A DNA stretch of 64,000 nt from an uncultured Bacilli bacterium. Its GTDB lineage: Bacteria; Bacillota_I; Bacilli_A; RF39; UBA660. This document shows, one piece after another, positions 52,511-60,022 of this stretch (position 1 is the stretch's first letter; each line of letters starts with the position of its first letter). Made by a program: the position numbers and the translations under genes. The notes under the pieces were generated by a model, which had not been told where the DNA came from, ran no database searches, and worked only from the letters and a program-made list of their open reading frames with translations. The stretch covers positions 24,870 through 88,869 of the forward strand of contig CAKOJJ010000003.1 in the NCBI GenBank assembly GCA_934089275.1, read 5' to 3'.

Positions 52511-52939
52511 ATGGACGGAATTGAAAAAAGAGAAATAATACTTGATAATTACTCTCATCCATTTCATAAAACAAGCGAGAATGTAGATGGATATATAAAA
52601 GTAAATTCAAATAACGAATCGTGTATAGATAACATTGATATCTATGTATTAATAAAAAATGGTTTACTTGAAGACATTAAGTTTGATGGAGAAGCGTGTG
52701 CCATATCAACATCTTCAACATCGATTATGATAAGAAATTTGATTGGAAAAAGTGTTAAAGAAGCTCTTGAATATATAAATAACTTTGAAGCAATGCTTAA
52801 TGAAGAAGAATATGATGGTTCTTCTTTAAATGAAGCGATTGTCTTTGACGAAACTTATAAACAAGGTAATAGAAAAACATGTGTGACTTTGCCTTATGTA
52901 GGATTAAAGAAAATTTTGGAACAACATAAAGAGGATTAA
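52511..52939 (+). CDS. sufU: SufU sulfur-transfer partner of SufS
   Basis: The protein has 142 residues. SufU family: REIILDNYSHPFHK, NESCIDNIDIYV (Cys), GEACAISTSSTSIMI (Cys) and KTCVTLPYVGLK (Cys), with the conserved Asp in the usual place. These residues form the zinc site that accepts persulfide sulfur from SufS. It begins two bases after sufS and is the last gene of the operon. Confidence 0.92.
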   Translation: MDGIEKREIILDNYSHPFHKTSENVDGYIKVNSNNESCIDNIDIYVLIKNGLLEDIKFDGEACAISTSSTSIMIRNLIGKSVKEALEYINNFEAMLNEEEYDGSSLNEAIVFDETYKQGNRKTCVTLPYVGLKKILEQHKED

Positions 52940-52955
52940 AATTAATCCTCTTTTA
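52927..52955. terminator. Bidirectional terminator
   Basis: AAAGAGGATTAA pairs with TTAATCCTCTTT, between convergent sufU and the methyltransferase gene. Confidence 0.8.
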
Positions 52956-53712
52956 ATATGTCTAAAACATGTGTTGATAAACCGAGTATTTCGTATCTTT
53001 CACATATTGATAATTGAAATTTTATAAATAGTTCGAATTCTTCATCATTTAATTTGTTGATATATTCTCTCATATAGTTAGATATGCTATCTTGAGAGAT
53101 AATTTTAATTCTTCTTAAATTGGCAAGTTTATTTAAATTATCAATGTCATCAAGTCTTACGTATGAATAAAGATCATCTTCTTTAGAAATAATATGAAAA
53201 CTATCATCAATTTTATCTATTTCTTCTAGAATATGTCTATCCTTAAACCCGTGTCTTATAATGGCATAATCATTCATAATGTATGAAATAAGTATTGTAC
53301 CGTTTTTCTTTAAAACTCTTTTTGCTTCATTTAAACATTTTAATTTTTCTTCTGTTGATATTAAATGATACATTGGTCCAAATATTAGAATTACATCAAA
53401 ACTATTATCTTCAAGCATGTTCAAATTAGTTGCATTTCCATGGATTAGTTTTATATTTTGACTATTTTTTTCAATTACTTTTAGATTATGTTTAACAAGT
53501 TCTAAAGCAGTAACGTCATAATACTCGCTTAGAGGAATAGAGTAAGCTCCACATCCTGCACCTAAATCAAGTATTTTAGGCTTTTTATAATCTTTTAAAA
53601 TTTCTTCTATATATTTCATAGTTGCTATATATTCAACACGACCATGTCTTGTTTTTAATCTTTTGTCTTCATTAAATTTATTATAATAATCATTTAAGTT
53701 TTTTTCGTTCAT
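52942..53712 (-). CDS. SAM-dependent methyltransferase (class I)
   Basis: The protein has 256 residues. The Rossmann-fold SAM site reads ILDLGAGCGAYSIPLSEYY (motif I), VTALELVKHNL and IHGNATNL (motif II), then FDVILIFGPMYHL (motif IV) and EAKRVLKKNGTILISYIM. The C-terminal ~90 residues are helical. Substrate is unknown; the motif-IV GPMYHL form is common in small-molecule methyltransferases. AAGAGGT precedes the ATG. Confidence 0.88.
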   Translation of the reverse strand: MNEKNLNDYYNKFNEDKRLKTRHGRVEYIATMKYIEEILKDYKKPKILDLGAGCGAYSIPLSEYYDVTALELVKHNLKVIEKNSQNIKLIHGNATNLNMLEDNSFDVILIFGPMYHLISTEEKLKCLNEAKRVLKKNGTILISYIMNDYAIIRHGFKDRHILEEIDKIDDSFHIISKEDDLYSYVRLDDIDNLNKLANLRRIKIISQDSISNYMREYINKLNDEEFELFIKFQLSICERYEILGLSTHVLDILKED

Positions 53713-53730
53713 AAATACAACCTCTTGAAT

Positions 53731-53758
53731 ATTATAACACCTTTTATTTTAATAACAA
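53731..53758 (-). promoter_or_regulatory. Methyltransferase promoter TTGTTA-N16-TATAAT
   Basis: Both boxes are on the minus strand, 19 bases before the start. A divergent extended -10 (TGCTATAAT) lies at 53762-53770 for the gene at 53796. Confidence 0.55.
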
Positions 53759-53795
53759 GTTTGCTATAATAACGATTAAGAAATGAGGAGAATTT

Positions 53796-54377
53796 ATGCC
53801 ATTAGTTGAAATTGAAACAAAATTTAAAATTAATTTTGAAGAAAGTTATGAAAGATATTTAGAAGTTTTAAGTCTTATAAGAACAGACGAACTTAGAGAA
53901 GAGATGAGTAAACGATTCCTAAAAAATATTAAACCATACGTAAATTCGTATTATCATAAAGACCATATTGTATCAGAAATAAAAGATTTGGAATATTTTG
54001 GATTTATTCATAATGCAGATATTGAGTTTTATCTTCAATATGTTTTGGAAAATTATGATGAAGAAACGTTTAATAGATTTTATTATGCCGTTTATGAAAT
54101 TGGTCTTTCGGCAACAAGTGCAGCAGCAAGAATATGTCAAAACTCTTCTTGGTATACTGGAAAAAAGGATAAAGAAAGAATTATTGAAGAAACTTTTAGA
54201 AGTGGACATTTGTTAGGGAATACTTTTGAAGAAGAAATAAGAAAGTGTATTGAAGATGTAATAGAAATTGAAATAAATTATATTAATGAATGTCAAAAAA
54301 AATCATTAAAAGGAGAAACTTATTGTGATAATTGTTTACCACATTGTCTAAAAAAAAGAATAACTGGAAAGGAATAA
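53796..54377 (+). CDS. Helical protein with C-terminal Cys cluster, unknown
   Basis: The protein has 193 residues, mainly helical, with no signal or membrane segment. The end has YCDNCLPHCLKKR (CxxCxxxC), preceded by a Cys-containing helix, a possible metal site. GAGGAG precedes the ATG. gmk starts three bases after the stop, so co-expression with guanylate kinase is likely. I do not recognise the family. Confidence 0.65.
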   Translation: MPLVEIETKFKINFEESYERYLEVLSLIRTDELREEMSKRFLKNIKPYVNSYYHKDHIVSEIKDLEYFGFIHNADIEFYLQYVLENYDEETFNRFYYAVYEIGLSATSAAARICQNSSWYTGKKDKERIIEETFRSGHLLGNTFEEEIRKCIEDVIEIEINYINECQKKSLKGETYCDNCLPHCLKKRITGKE

Positions 54378-54380
54378 TTT

Positions 54381-55061
54381 ATGGACGTTATTAAAGAGAA
54401 AAGTAGAGGATCCCTAATTGTTATAAGTGGTCCAAGTGGTGCTGGTAAGGGTACTATCATTAAAGAATTTTTAAATATTCATGAAAATGCATGGTTAAGT
54501 ATTTCTTGTACTTCAAGAGCTCCTAGACCTGGAGATAAAGAAGGCGAGACATGTTATTTTTTTTCAAAAGAAGAATTCGAGGAAATGATTAGAAATAACG
54601 AATTTTTAGAATATGCTGAGTATAATGGTGCTTATTATGGTACTCCTAAAAAATATATAGATGATAGATTAAATAGTGGAATTGATGTTATCCTAGAAAT
54701 TGAAGTTCAAGGTGCTTTAAAGGTTCGTGAACTTTTACCTGAAGCAATATGTATATTTATTCTTCCACCTTCAATGAGCGAACTTAGACGTAGACTTACA
54801 TGCCGTGGAACGGAAACTAAAGATAAAGTGCTTTCAAGATTTAAAAGAGCATATCAAGAAATTAATGAAGTTAAAGATTATAACTATGTTGTAGTTAATG
54901 ATACAGTAGAAAATGCTGTACAAAAGATAACAAGTATATTAATCGCATCTAAATGTTCTGTTGATAGAATTGAGAATATTTACTTAGACAATCAAGAAGA
55001 AGAAATTCATGAAATATTAATGGATAAAACGTTTGAAAATCGTGACATTCATATTGACTAG
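54381..55061 (+). CDS. gmk: Guanylate kinase
   Basis: The protein has 226 residues, slightly long because of a ~20-residue C-terminal extension. It phosphorylates GMP to GDP. P-loop VISGPSGAGKGTI near 14-24, SCTSRAPRPGDKEGETCYFF (GMP binding), EYAEYNGAYYGTP, VILEIEVQGALKV and FILPPSMSELRRRL are present. The -35 of the next promoter overlaps its last codons. Confidence 0.97.
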   Translation: MDVIKEKSRGSLIVISGPSGAGKGTIIKEFLNIHENAWLSISCTSRAPRPGDKEGETCYFFSKEEFEEMIRNNEFLEYAEYNGAYYGTPKKYIDDRLNSGIDVILEIEVQGALKVRELLPEAICIFILPPSMSELRRRLTCRGTETKDKVLSRFKRAYQEINEVKDYNYVVVNDTVENAVQKITSILIASKCSVDRIENIYLDNQEEEIHEILMDKTFENRDIHID

Positions 55062-55082
55062 ATAAAGAAAATAAGATAAAAT
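55054..55082 (+). promoter_or_regulatory. T-box operon promoter TTGACT-N17-TAAAAT
   Basis: Ideal spacing; the -35 lies within the last codons of gmk. Confidence 0.65.
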
Positions 55083-55088
55083 TTTATT

Positions 55089-55287
55089 TGTAAAGCGAAG
55101 ATATGAGATTAGTAATAAATGATTTATTTTAAAGAGAGTTTGTGGTTGGTGAAAACAGGCAATAAATATTTATGAATCTCCTCATTAGTGTTGTTAATAG
55201 CAACCGGGTTAAACCGTTATCAAAATTAAGTTAAAAGTAGGATGGTACCGCACTTAAGTGCTCCTTTGTGTGGTATCATTTTTTTTA
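55089..55287 (+). promoter_or_regulatory. T-box riboswitch (tRNA-Ser type)
   Basis: The leader has the T-box landmarks: AAAGAGAGTTTG and GGTTGGTGAAAACAGG of stem I, a specifier region at about 55174-55185 holding overlapping serine codons (TCT, TCC, TCA), and the conserved T-box TAGGATGGTACCGC at 55238-55251. Uncharged tRNA binding there frees the antiterminator. A terminator stem (TGGTACCGCAC against GTGTGGTATCA, then eight T) shares the same bases. The genes controlled are the HD hydrolase and serS. Which serine codon is read cannot be fixed by eye. Confidence 0.9.
55243..55287 (+). terminator. T-box terminator stem
   Basis: Eleven paired bases with two G-U pairs, then eight T. It overlaps the T-box sequence and is exclusive with the antiterminator. 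Confidence 0.85.
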
Positions 55288-55303
55288 TTAGAAAGGATAG
55301 TTT

Positions 55304-56041
55304 ATGAGAAAGGTAATAATAGATACTTATTTTAAAAATCAAAGTATATCTAATAGGTTAAAACAATTAGGATTTAAATTAGTTTACAGTGAAAATCCTG
55401 AATTTTATAAAGATAAATATATCTGTATACATTCACTTCCATTTAATTTATTTGATACTGTTTATTTATTTGATTTAAGTAAAATAACAGATGATAATAA
55501 TTTGCTTTCATATTTTTCTAGAGAAGATTTAGAGAAAATTAAAGAAGTGGATGACCAATATCTTAAAGCGGCTGTAATAGTTCGAAGAGTGTTTGCAAAT
55601 GTTTTGGATAAAGCAGGAAATCCTTATATAGATCATTTGTATACCGTTTCTTTGAGTGAAGATTATATTTCTTCAGTTGCTGGATTATTACATGATATTA
55701 TAGAGGATACAAATATAACAGCTTTGGATTTATTAGAGGCCGGAATTGATAAGGAAATTGTTGAAACTGTATTTATTGTTACAAAACCTTTGAAAGAAAA
55801 GACAGAGCTAAGTGAGGAAGAAAGATTGCAATCTTATAATGAAGAAATAGATTCAATTATAGATAGTGGAAATCCTCACGCTTTAAAATTAAAAGTTCGT
55901 GATATGCGAAATAATTATGATCCAAAAAGGTTAGAACTATTACCATCGGAAAAAAGAGAATGGTTTGATAAAAAATATGGTAATAATTTAAAAAAATTAG
56001 AAAAAGTATTAGAAAGTGAGAATAAAAATGATAGATATTAA
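55304..56041 (+). CDS. HD-domain (SpoT/Mesh1-like) hydrolase under T-box control
   Basis: The protein has 245 residues. Residues ~1-85 are a small unknown alpha/beta domain. The rest is an HD domain of the (p)ppGpp-hydrolase kind: GNPYIDHLYTVS (His), VAGLLHDIIEDTNIT (HD..ED) and LKVRDMRNNYDP (final Asp). No synthetase, TGS or ACT domain is present. It could hydrolyse (p)ppGpp or a related nucleotide. It sits between the serine T-box and serS and overlaps serS by 14 bases. AAAGGA precedes the ATG. Confidence 0.8.
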   Translation: MRKVIIDTYFKNQSISNRLKQLGFKLVYSENPEFYKDKYICIHSLPFNLFDTVYLFDLSKITDDNNLLSYFSREDLEKIKEVDDQYLKAAVIVRRVFANVLDKAGNPYIDHLYTVSLSEDYISSVAGLLHDIIEDTNITALDLLEAGIDKEIVETVFIVTKPLKEKTELSEEERLQSYNEEIDSIIDSGNPHALKLKVRDMRNNYDPKRLELLPSEKREWFDKKYGNNLKKLEKVLESENKNDRY

Positions 56042-57317
56042 ATTAATAAGAGAAAATAAAGAATTAGTAAAGGAAAATATAAAGAAAAAATTTCAAGATG
56101 AAAAATTACCTTTAGTTGATGAAATATATGATTTAGATTTAGAGTATAGAGATACTAAACTAAAAATGGATACAATGCGTGCTGAAAAAAATAGATTAAG
56201 TTCTGAAATTGGTATTTTAATGCGTGATGGAAAGCGTGAAGAAGCTGAAGAGATTAAAACTAAAGTTTCAACTATGAATGATGAAATAGATACTTTAACT
56301 TCTAGAGAAGAAGAACTAAGCAAAATAATTAAGGAAAAAATGATGGTTATTCCAAATATTGTTGCTCAAGATGTTCCAGTAGGTAAAGATGATTCAGAAA
56401 ATGTTGAGTTAAAAAGATTTGGAGAAGCAACTGTACCAGCTTATGAAATACCATATCATGCTGATATTCTTGAAAGTATTGATGGACTAGATAAAGAAGC
56501 AAGTGGAAGAACAAGTGGAAATGGTTTTTATTATTTGATGGGCGATGCTGCAAGACTTTCAAGTGCAATGCTTGCTTATGCAAGAGACTTTATGGTTCAA
56601 AAAGGTTTTACTTATTGTATACCTCCATTTATGATTAGAAGTGATGTTGTAACTGGTGTTATGAGTTTTACCGAAATGGATGCCATGATGTATAAAATTG
56701 AAGGGGAAGATTTGTATTTAATTGGTACAAGTGAACACTCAATGATTGGTAAATTTAAAGACCAATTAATTAAAAAAGAGAGTTTACCAATTTGTATGAC
56801 TTCTTATTCACCTTGTTTTAGAAAAGAAGTAGGTGCTCATGGTATTGAAGAAAGAGGAATATATAGAGTTCACCAATTTGAAAAACAAGAAATGATTGTT
56901 TTATGTGAACCAGAAGACAGTGATGCTTGGTATGAACGTATGTGGAATTTTACAGTTGAATTATTTAGAAGCTTAAATATTCCAGTAAGACAACTTGAAT
57001 GTTGTACTGGAGACTTAGCTGATTTGAAATATAAGTCATGTGATGTTGAAGCTTGGAGTCCAAGACAACAAAAATTCTTTGAAGTAGGTTCTTGTTCAAA
57101 TTTAACTGATGCTCAAGCAAGAAGACTTGGTATTCGTGTAAAAAGTGATAAAGGAAATTATTACCTTCATACGCTTAATAATACAGTACTTGCATCTACT
57201 CGTGCTTTGATTGCTTTAATTGAAAATAACTATAATGAAGATGGAAGTATAACAATTCCTGAACCTTTAAGAATGTATATGTTAGGTCAAGAGAAAATTG
57301 AACCAAAAAGAAAATAG
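56028..57317 (+). CDS. serS: Seryl-tRNA synthetase
   Basis: The protein has 429 residues. It has the N-terminal coiled-coil arm (~30-105) and a class II core: motif 1 ARDFMVQKGFTYCIPPFMIR, TSEHSMIGKFKDQL, motif 2 SYSPCFRKEVGAHG, RGIYRVHQFEKQEMI and motif 3 NNTVLASTRALIALIEN. Translation starts at ATG 56028 inside the preceding gene; a GTG at 56016 is in frame but AAGTGAG suits the ATG. T-box control from upstream is consistent with serine starvation response. Confidence 0.98.
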   Translation: MIDIKLIRENKELVKENIKKKFQDEKLPLVDEIYDLDLEYRDTKLKMDTMRAEKNRLSSEIGILMRDGKREEAEEIKTKVSTMNDEIDTLTSREEELSKIIKEKMMVIPNIVAQDVPVGKDDSENVELKRFGEATVPAYEIPYHADILESIDGLDKEASGRTSGNGFYYLMGDAARLSSAMLAYARDFMVQKGFTYCIPPFMIRSDVVTGVMSFTEMDAMMYKIEGEDLYLIGTSEHSMIGKFKDQLIKKESLPICMTSYSPCFRKEVGAHGIEERGIYRVHQFEKQEMIVLCEPEDSDAWYERMWNFTVELFRSLNIPVRQLECCTGDLADLKYKSCDVEAWSPRQQKFFEVGSCSNLTDAQARRLGIRVKSDKGNYYLHTLNNTVLASTRALIALIENNYNEDGSITIPEPLRMYMLGQEKIEPKRK

Positions 57318-57336
57318 CTAAGTTGCTATTTTTTTT
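57311..57336 (+). terminator. serS terminator
   Basis: AAAATAGC pairs with GCTATTTT around six bases, followed by T. Confidence 0.8.
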
Positions 57337-57367
57337 GTAATTAAATATAATATATTTGAGGTGCAGC

Positions 57368-58162
57368 ATGAATTATAAAGTATTAAACGAAATGGTGAAG
57401 TACATAGAAAATCATTTAGATGAAGAAATAGACTTTAATAGATTAAGTAAAATAACAGGAATGAACGTTTTTATTTTAGAAAGAATTTTTAATTTTTTGA
57501 CAGGTTATACTTTAAAAGAATATATCAAAAAAAGAAGATTAAGTGCTGCTTTTGAAGAAATAAAAAACACGAATAACAAAATCCTTGATATAGCAATTAA
57601 ATATCAATTTAATTCAGCTACATCTTTTTATCGAGCATTTAAAAATCAATTTGGAATATCACCAAATGATTGTCGAAAAAAAGATGTAATGTATCAAAGT
57701 GTTCCTATGATAATTTTTCCTTTGGATGATAAAGATTTTAATTTTGATTATGAGATAAAAGAATTTGCTCAAAAAAAATTATATTGTTATCATGTACATG
57801 AAAAAAATCATGATGACTTACTTTATCAAATACGAAAATTGTTTCTTAATTTAAGACAAGAGCAAGATGTAGATAAATTGATTGAAAAAGCAATGTTATA
57901 TGGCATTTTTATAAGACATAATGGTGAATACGACTATTATTTAGGAACTACTATAAAAAATGAAAATTTAGAGGTTTATACTTTTGAAAACACTCGATAT
58001 ATTGTATTTAAATTAATTGGCAGTAAACAAGATGATATTGTTTCACTTGAAAGAAAAATAAAATTGTCTTGGTATCCTTCAACTAAATATAATGCTGATA
58101 AAAATATTACCATAGAAAATTATTCTAGTAATTATACATATATTATGTTACCACTAAAATAG
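57368..58162 (+). CDS. AraC-family regulator with effector-binding domain
   Basis: The protein has ~264 residues. The N-terminal ~100 residues carry two helix-turn-helix units (LSKITGMNVFILERIF; ILDIAIKYQFNSATSFYRAFKNQFGISP). The remaining part resembles GyrI-like ligand-binding domains fused to AraC-type regulators (Rob/BltR type). The ABC exporter gene 70 bases downstream is the likely target, a common drug- or peptide-efflux arrangement (inference). GAGGTG fits the ATG at 57368, not the TTG at 57356. Confidence 0.85.
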   Translation: MNYKVLNEMVKYIENHLDEEIDFNRLSKITGMNVFILERIFNFLTGYTLKEYIKKRRLSAAFEEIKNTNNKILDIAIKYQFNSATSFYRAFKNQFGISPNDCRKKDVMYQSVPMIIFPLDDKDFNFDYEIKEFAQKKLYCYHVHEKNHDDLLYQIRKLFLNLRQEQDVDKLIEKAMLYGIFIRHNGEYDYYLGTTIKNENLEVYTFENTRYIVFKLIGSKQDDIVSLERKIKLSWYPSTKYNADKNITIENYSSNYTYIMLPLK

Positions 58163-58234
58163 TTTGCAAAATTGATATAAAATATGTAAAGAATTAAGAA
58201 GTTTTGTTTTTTATAATTGATTTGGTGGTTAAAT

Positions 58235-59944
58235 ATGAAAAACAAATCAATTAATATTATTAAAAACTATTTTTTATTAGTTGGCTATAAAGATTTTGGC
58301 TTGTATGTTTTTACTTTAATATGTTTGATAAACGTTCTTATAGGTTTAATTAAACCTTATTATGAAGCATCGACTATTACTTTATTAACTAAAGCTTCTT
58401 ATACTTTGGTTTTTAAAAACTTAGCAATTATAACTTTAATATTAATAACAAATAGAGCTTTATCTTTTATTACAAACACTCTATATGCTAAATATTTTAA
58501 GAAAATATATGCAAGAGTTCATCAAATGTTAGTTAAGTCAGTGTGTGAATTTGATGAAAATTACGGAAGAGAAATTAATAATGGAAAAATCTTAAATTCA
58601 TCTAATCAAGATATATTAAATATGGCTGAAATTCCATCAATTGTTTTTGAAATGATGATTGAAATAATTAAATTAGTTATATTGTTTATTATTTTTTTTA
58701 GCAAGAGCAAGTTGGTTTTTGTTTATGTATTCGTTGTTTTTCTGATTTATTATATTCTTGCTAAATGGTGTGTCGTTAAATCAAATAGTTACTTGAAAAA
58801 ACAACGTAAATATGCGGATGAATTGACTTCCTTGTTATCCCAATTATTAAGAGGACTTAAAGATGTTAAAAGTTTAGGTCTTTATTCTAAATTAGAAAAT
58901 AAAATGAAAAAATTAAGAATTAAGTGGGGAAATAGCTATTATCAAAAAAGAAGATATTTAATAATTAGAAAAAATGTTATTTCACTTTTTATTGATATAG
59001 CTAAGTTTGGTATGCTCTTTATCTTAATTTATTTCTTAATTAATAAGAAAATGGAATTGACTATTGTTTTATTATTGATATCATATTATGGTAGAATTAG
59101 AGAAACTTTGGATAATATTATTTCATTTTATATTTCTTTAGCAGAAAAATGTGTTTCTTTTGAACGTGTTAAAGATATTATTGATCATAAAAATAACACT
59201 TGCTATATTGATGATGTTCATAAAAAGAATGTTATTGGTGTAATTGAATTTAAGAATGTATCTTTTAAATACGATGATAAATTGGTTTTAAAACATGTAT
59301 CTTTTAAAATTCCAGAAAATTCTTTGATTACTTTTGTTGGTGAATATGGTTCAGGTAAAACAACAATTTTTAATTTACTTTTACGATTTTATAACATAGA
59401 TACTGGGAAAATTTTGATTGATAATCTTGATATTTATAAATATTCTAAAGAAAAGTATAGTTCTATAATAAGTGTTGTAAATCAAAATACTTTTATGTTT
59501 AATTTTAGTATAAAAGATAATTTATCTGTTGGTAATTCGTCTTTTAAAGATCAAGTTAAAGTATGTAAAAAGGTTGGAATACATGATCATATTATGTCAC
59601 TTAAAGATGGTTACAACACAGTGCTCAAAGAAAATGCCGATAATTTAAGTGGAGGTCAAAAGCAACTCTTATCACTTGCAAGAGTAATGCTTATAAATCC
59701 GAAAATAATTTTGCTTGATGAAGTGACGTCGTCGTTAGATCCGAAAACATCTCGTAAAATTTTTGACTTAATTAATGAGTTGAAGGGTAGTCATACCATA
59801 CTGATTATTACTCATAATAAAAAAATAATGGAACTTTCAGATAATTTAATTTTATTAGAAAAGGGTAAAATTATGGGTATTGGCAATCATAAGTTATTAA
59901 TGAATAATAAAGCATATAAAAATTTGGTCGATAATGTAAATTAG
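58235..59944 (+). CDS. ABC exporter half-transporter (MsbA/BmrA-like)
   Basis: The protein has 569 residues. Six membrane helices span ~15-310. The ATPase domain has FKYDDKLVLKHVSF, Walker A GEYGSGKTT near 370, the Q-loop VVNQNTFMF, signature NLSGGQKQLLSLARV, Walker B IILLDEVTSSLD and ITHNKKIM. It would work as a homodimer exporting lipid, drug or peptide. There is no peptidase domain. GGTGGT fits the ATG at 58235. The AraC regulator is just upstream. Confidence 0.92.
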   Translation: MKNKSINIIKNYFLLVGYKDFGLYVFTLICLINVLIGLIKPYYEASTITLLTKASYTLVFKNLAIITLILITNRALSFITNTLYAKYFKKIYARVHQMLVKSVCEFDENYGREINNGKILNSSNQDILNMAEIPSIVFEMMIEIIKLVILFIIFFSKSKLVFVYVFVVFLIYYILAKWCVVKSNSYLKKQRKYADELTSLLSQLLRGLKDVKSLGLYSKLENKMKKLRIKWGNSYYQKRRYLIIRKNVISLFIDIAKFGMLFILIYFLINKKMELTIVLLLISYYGRIRETLDNIISFYISLAEKCVSFERVKDIIDHKNNTCYIDDVHKKNVIGVIEFKNVSFKYDDKLVLKHVSFKIPENSLITFVGEYGSGKTTIFNLLLRFYNIDTGKILIDNLDIYKYSKEKYSSIISVVNQNTFMFNFSIKDNLSVGNSSFKDQVKVCKKVGIHDHIMSLKDGYNTVLKENADNLSGGQKQLLSLARVMLINPKIILLDEVTSSLDPKTSRKIFDLINELKGSHTILIITHNKKIMELSDNLILLEKGKIMGIGNHKLLMNNKAYKNLVDNVN

Positions 59945-60022
59945 TCTCTTCTTTACATAAATATTTACAAATTTTAACCATAATATCTTTAATTAGGTTA
60001 TAATTATATTAGGGTGAATGGT

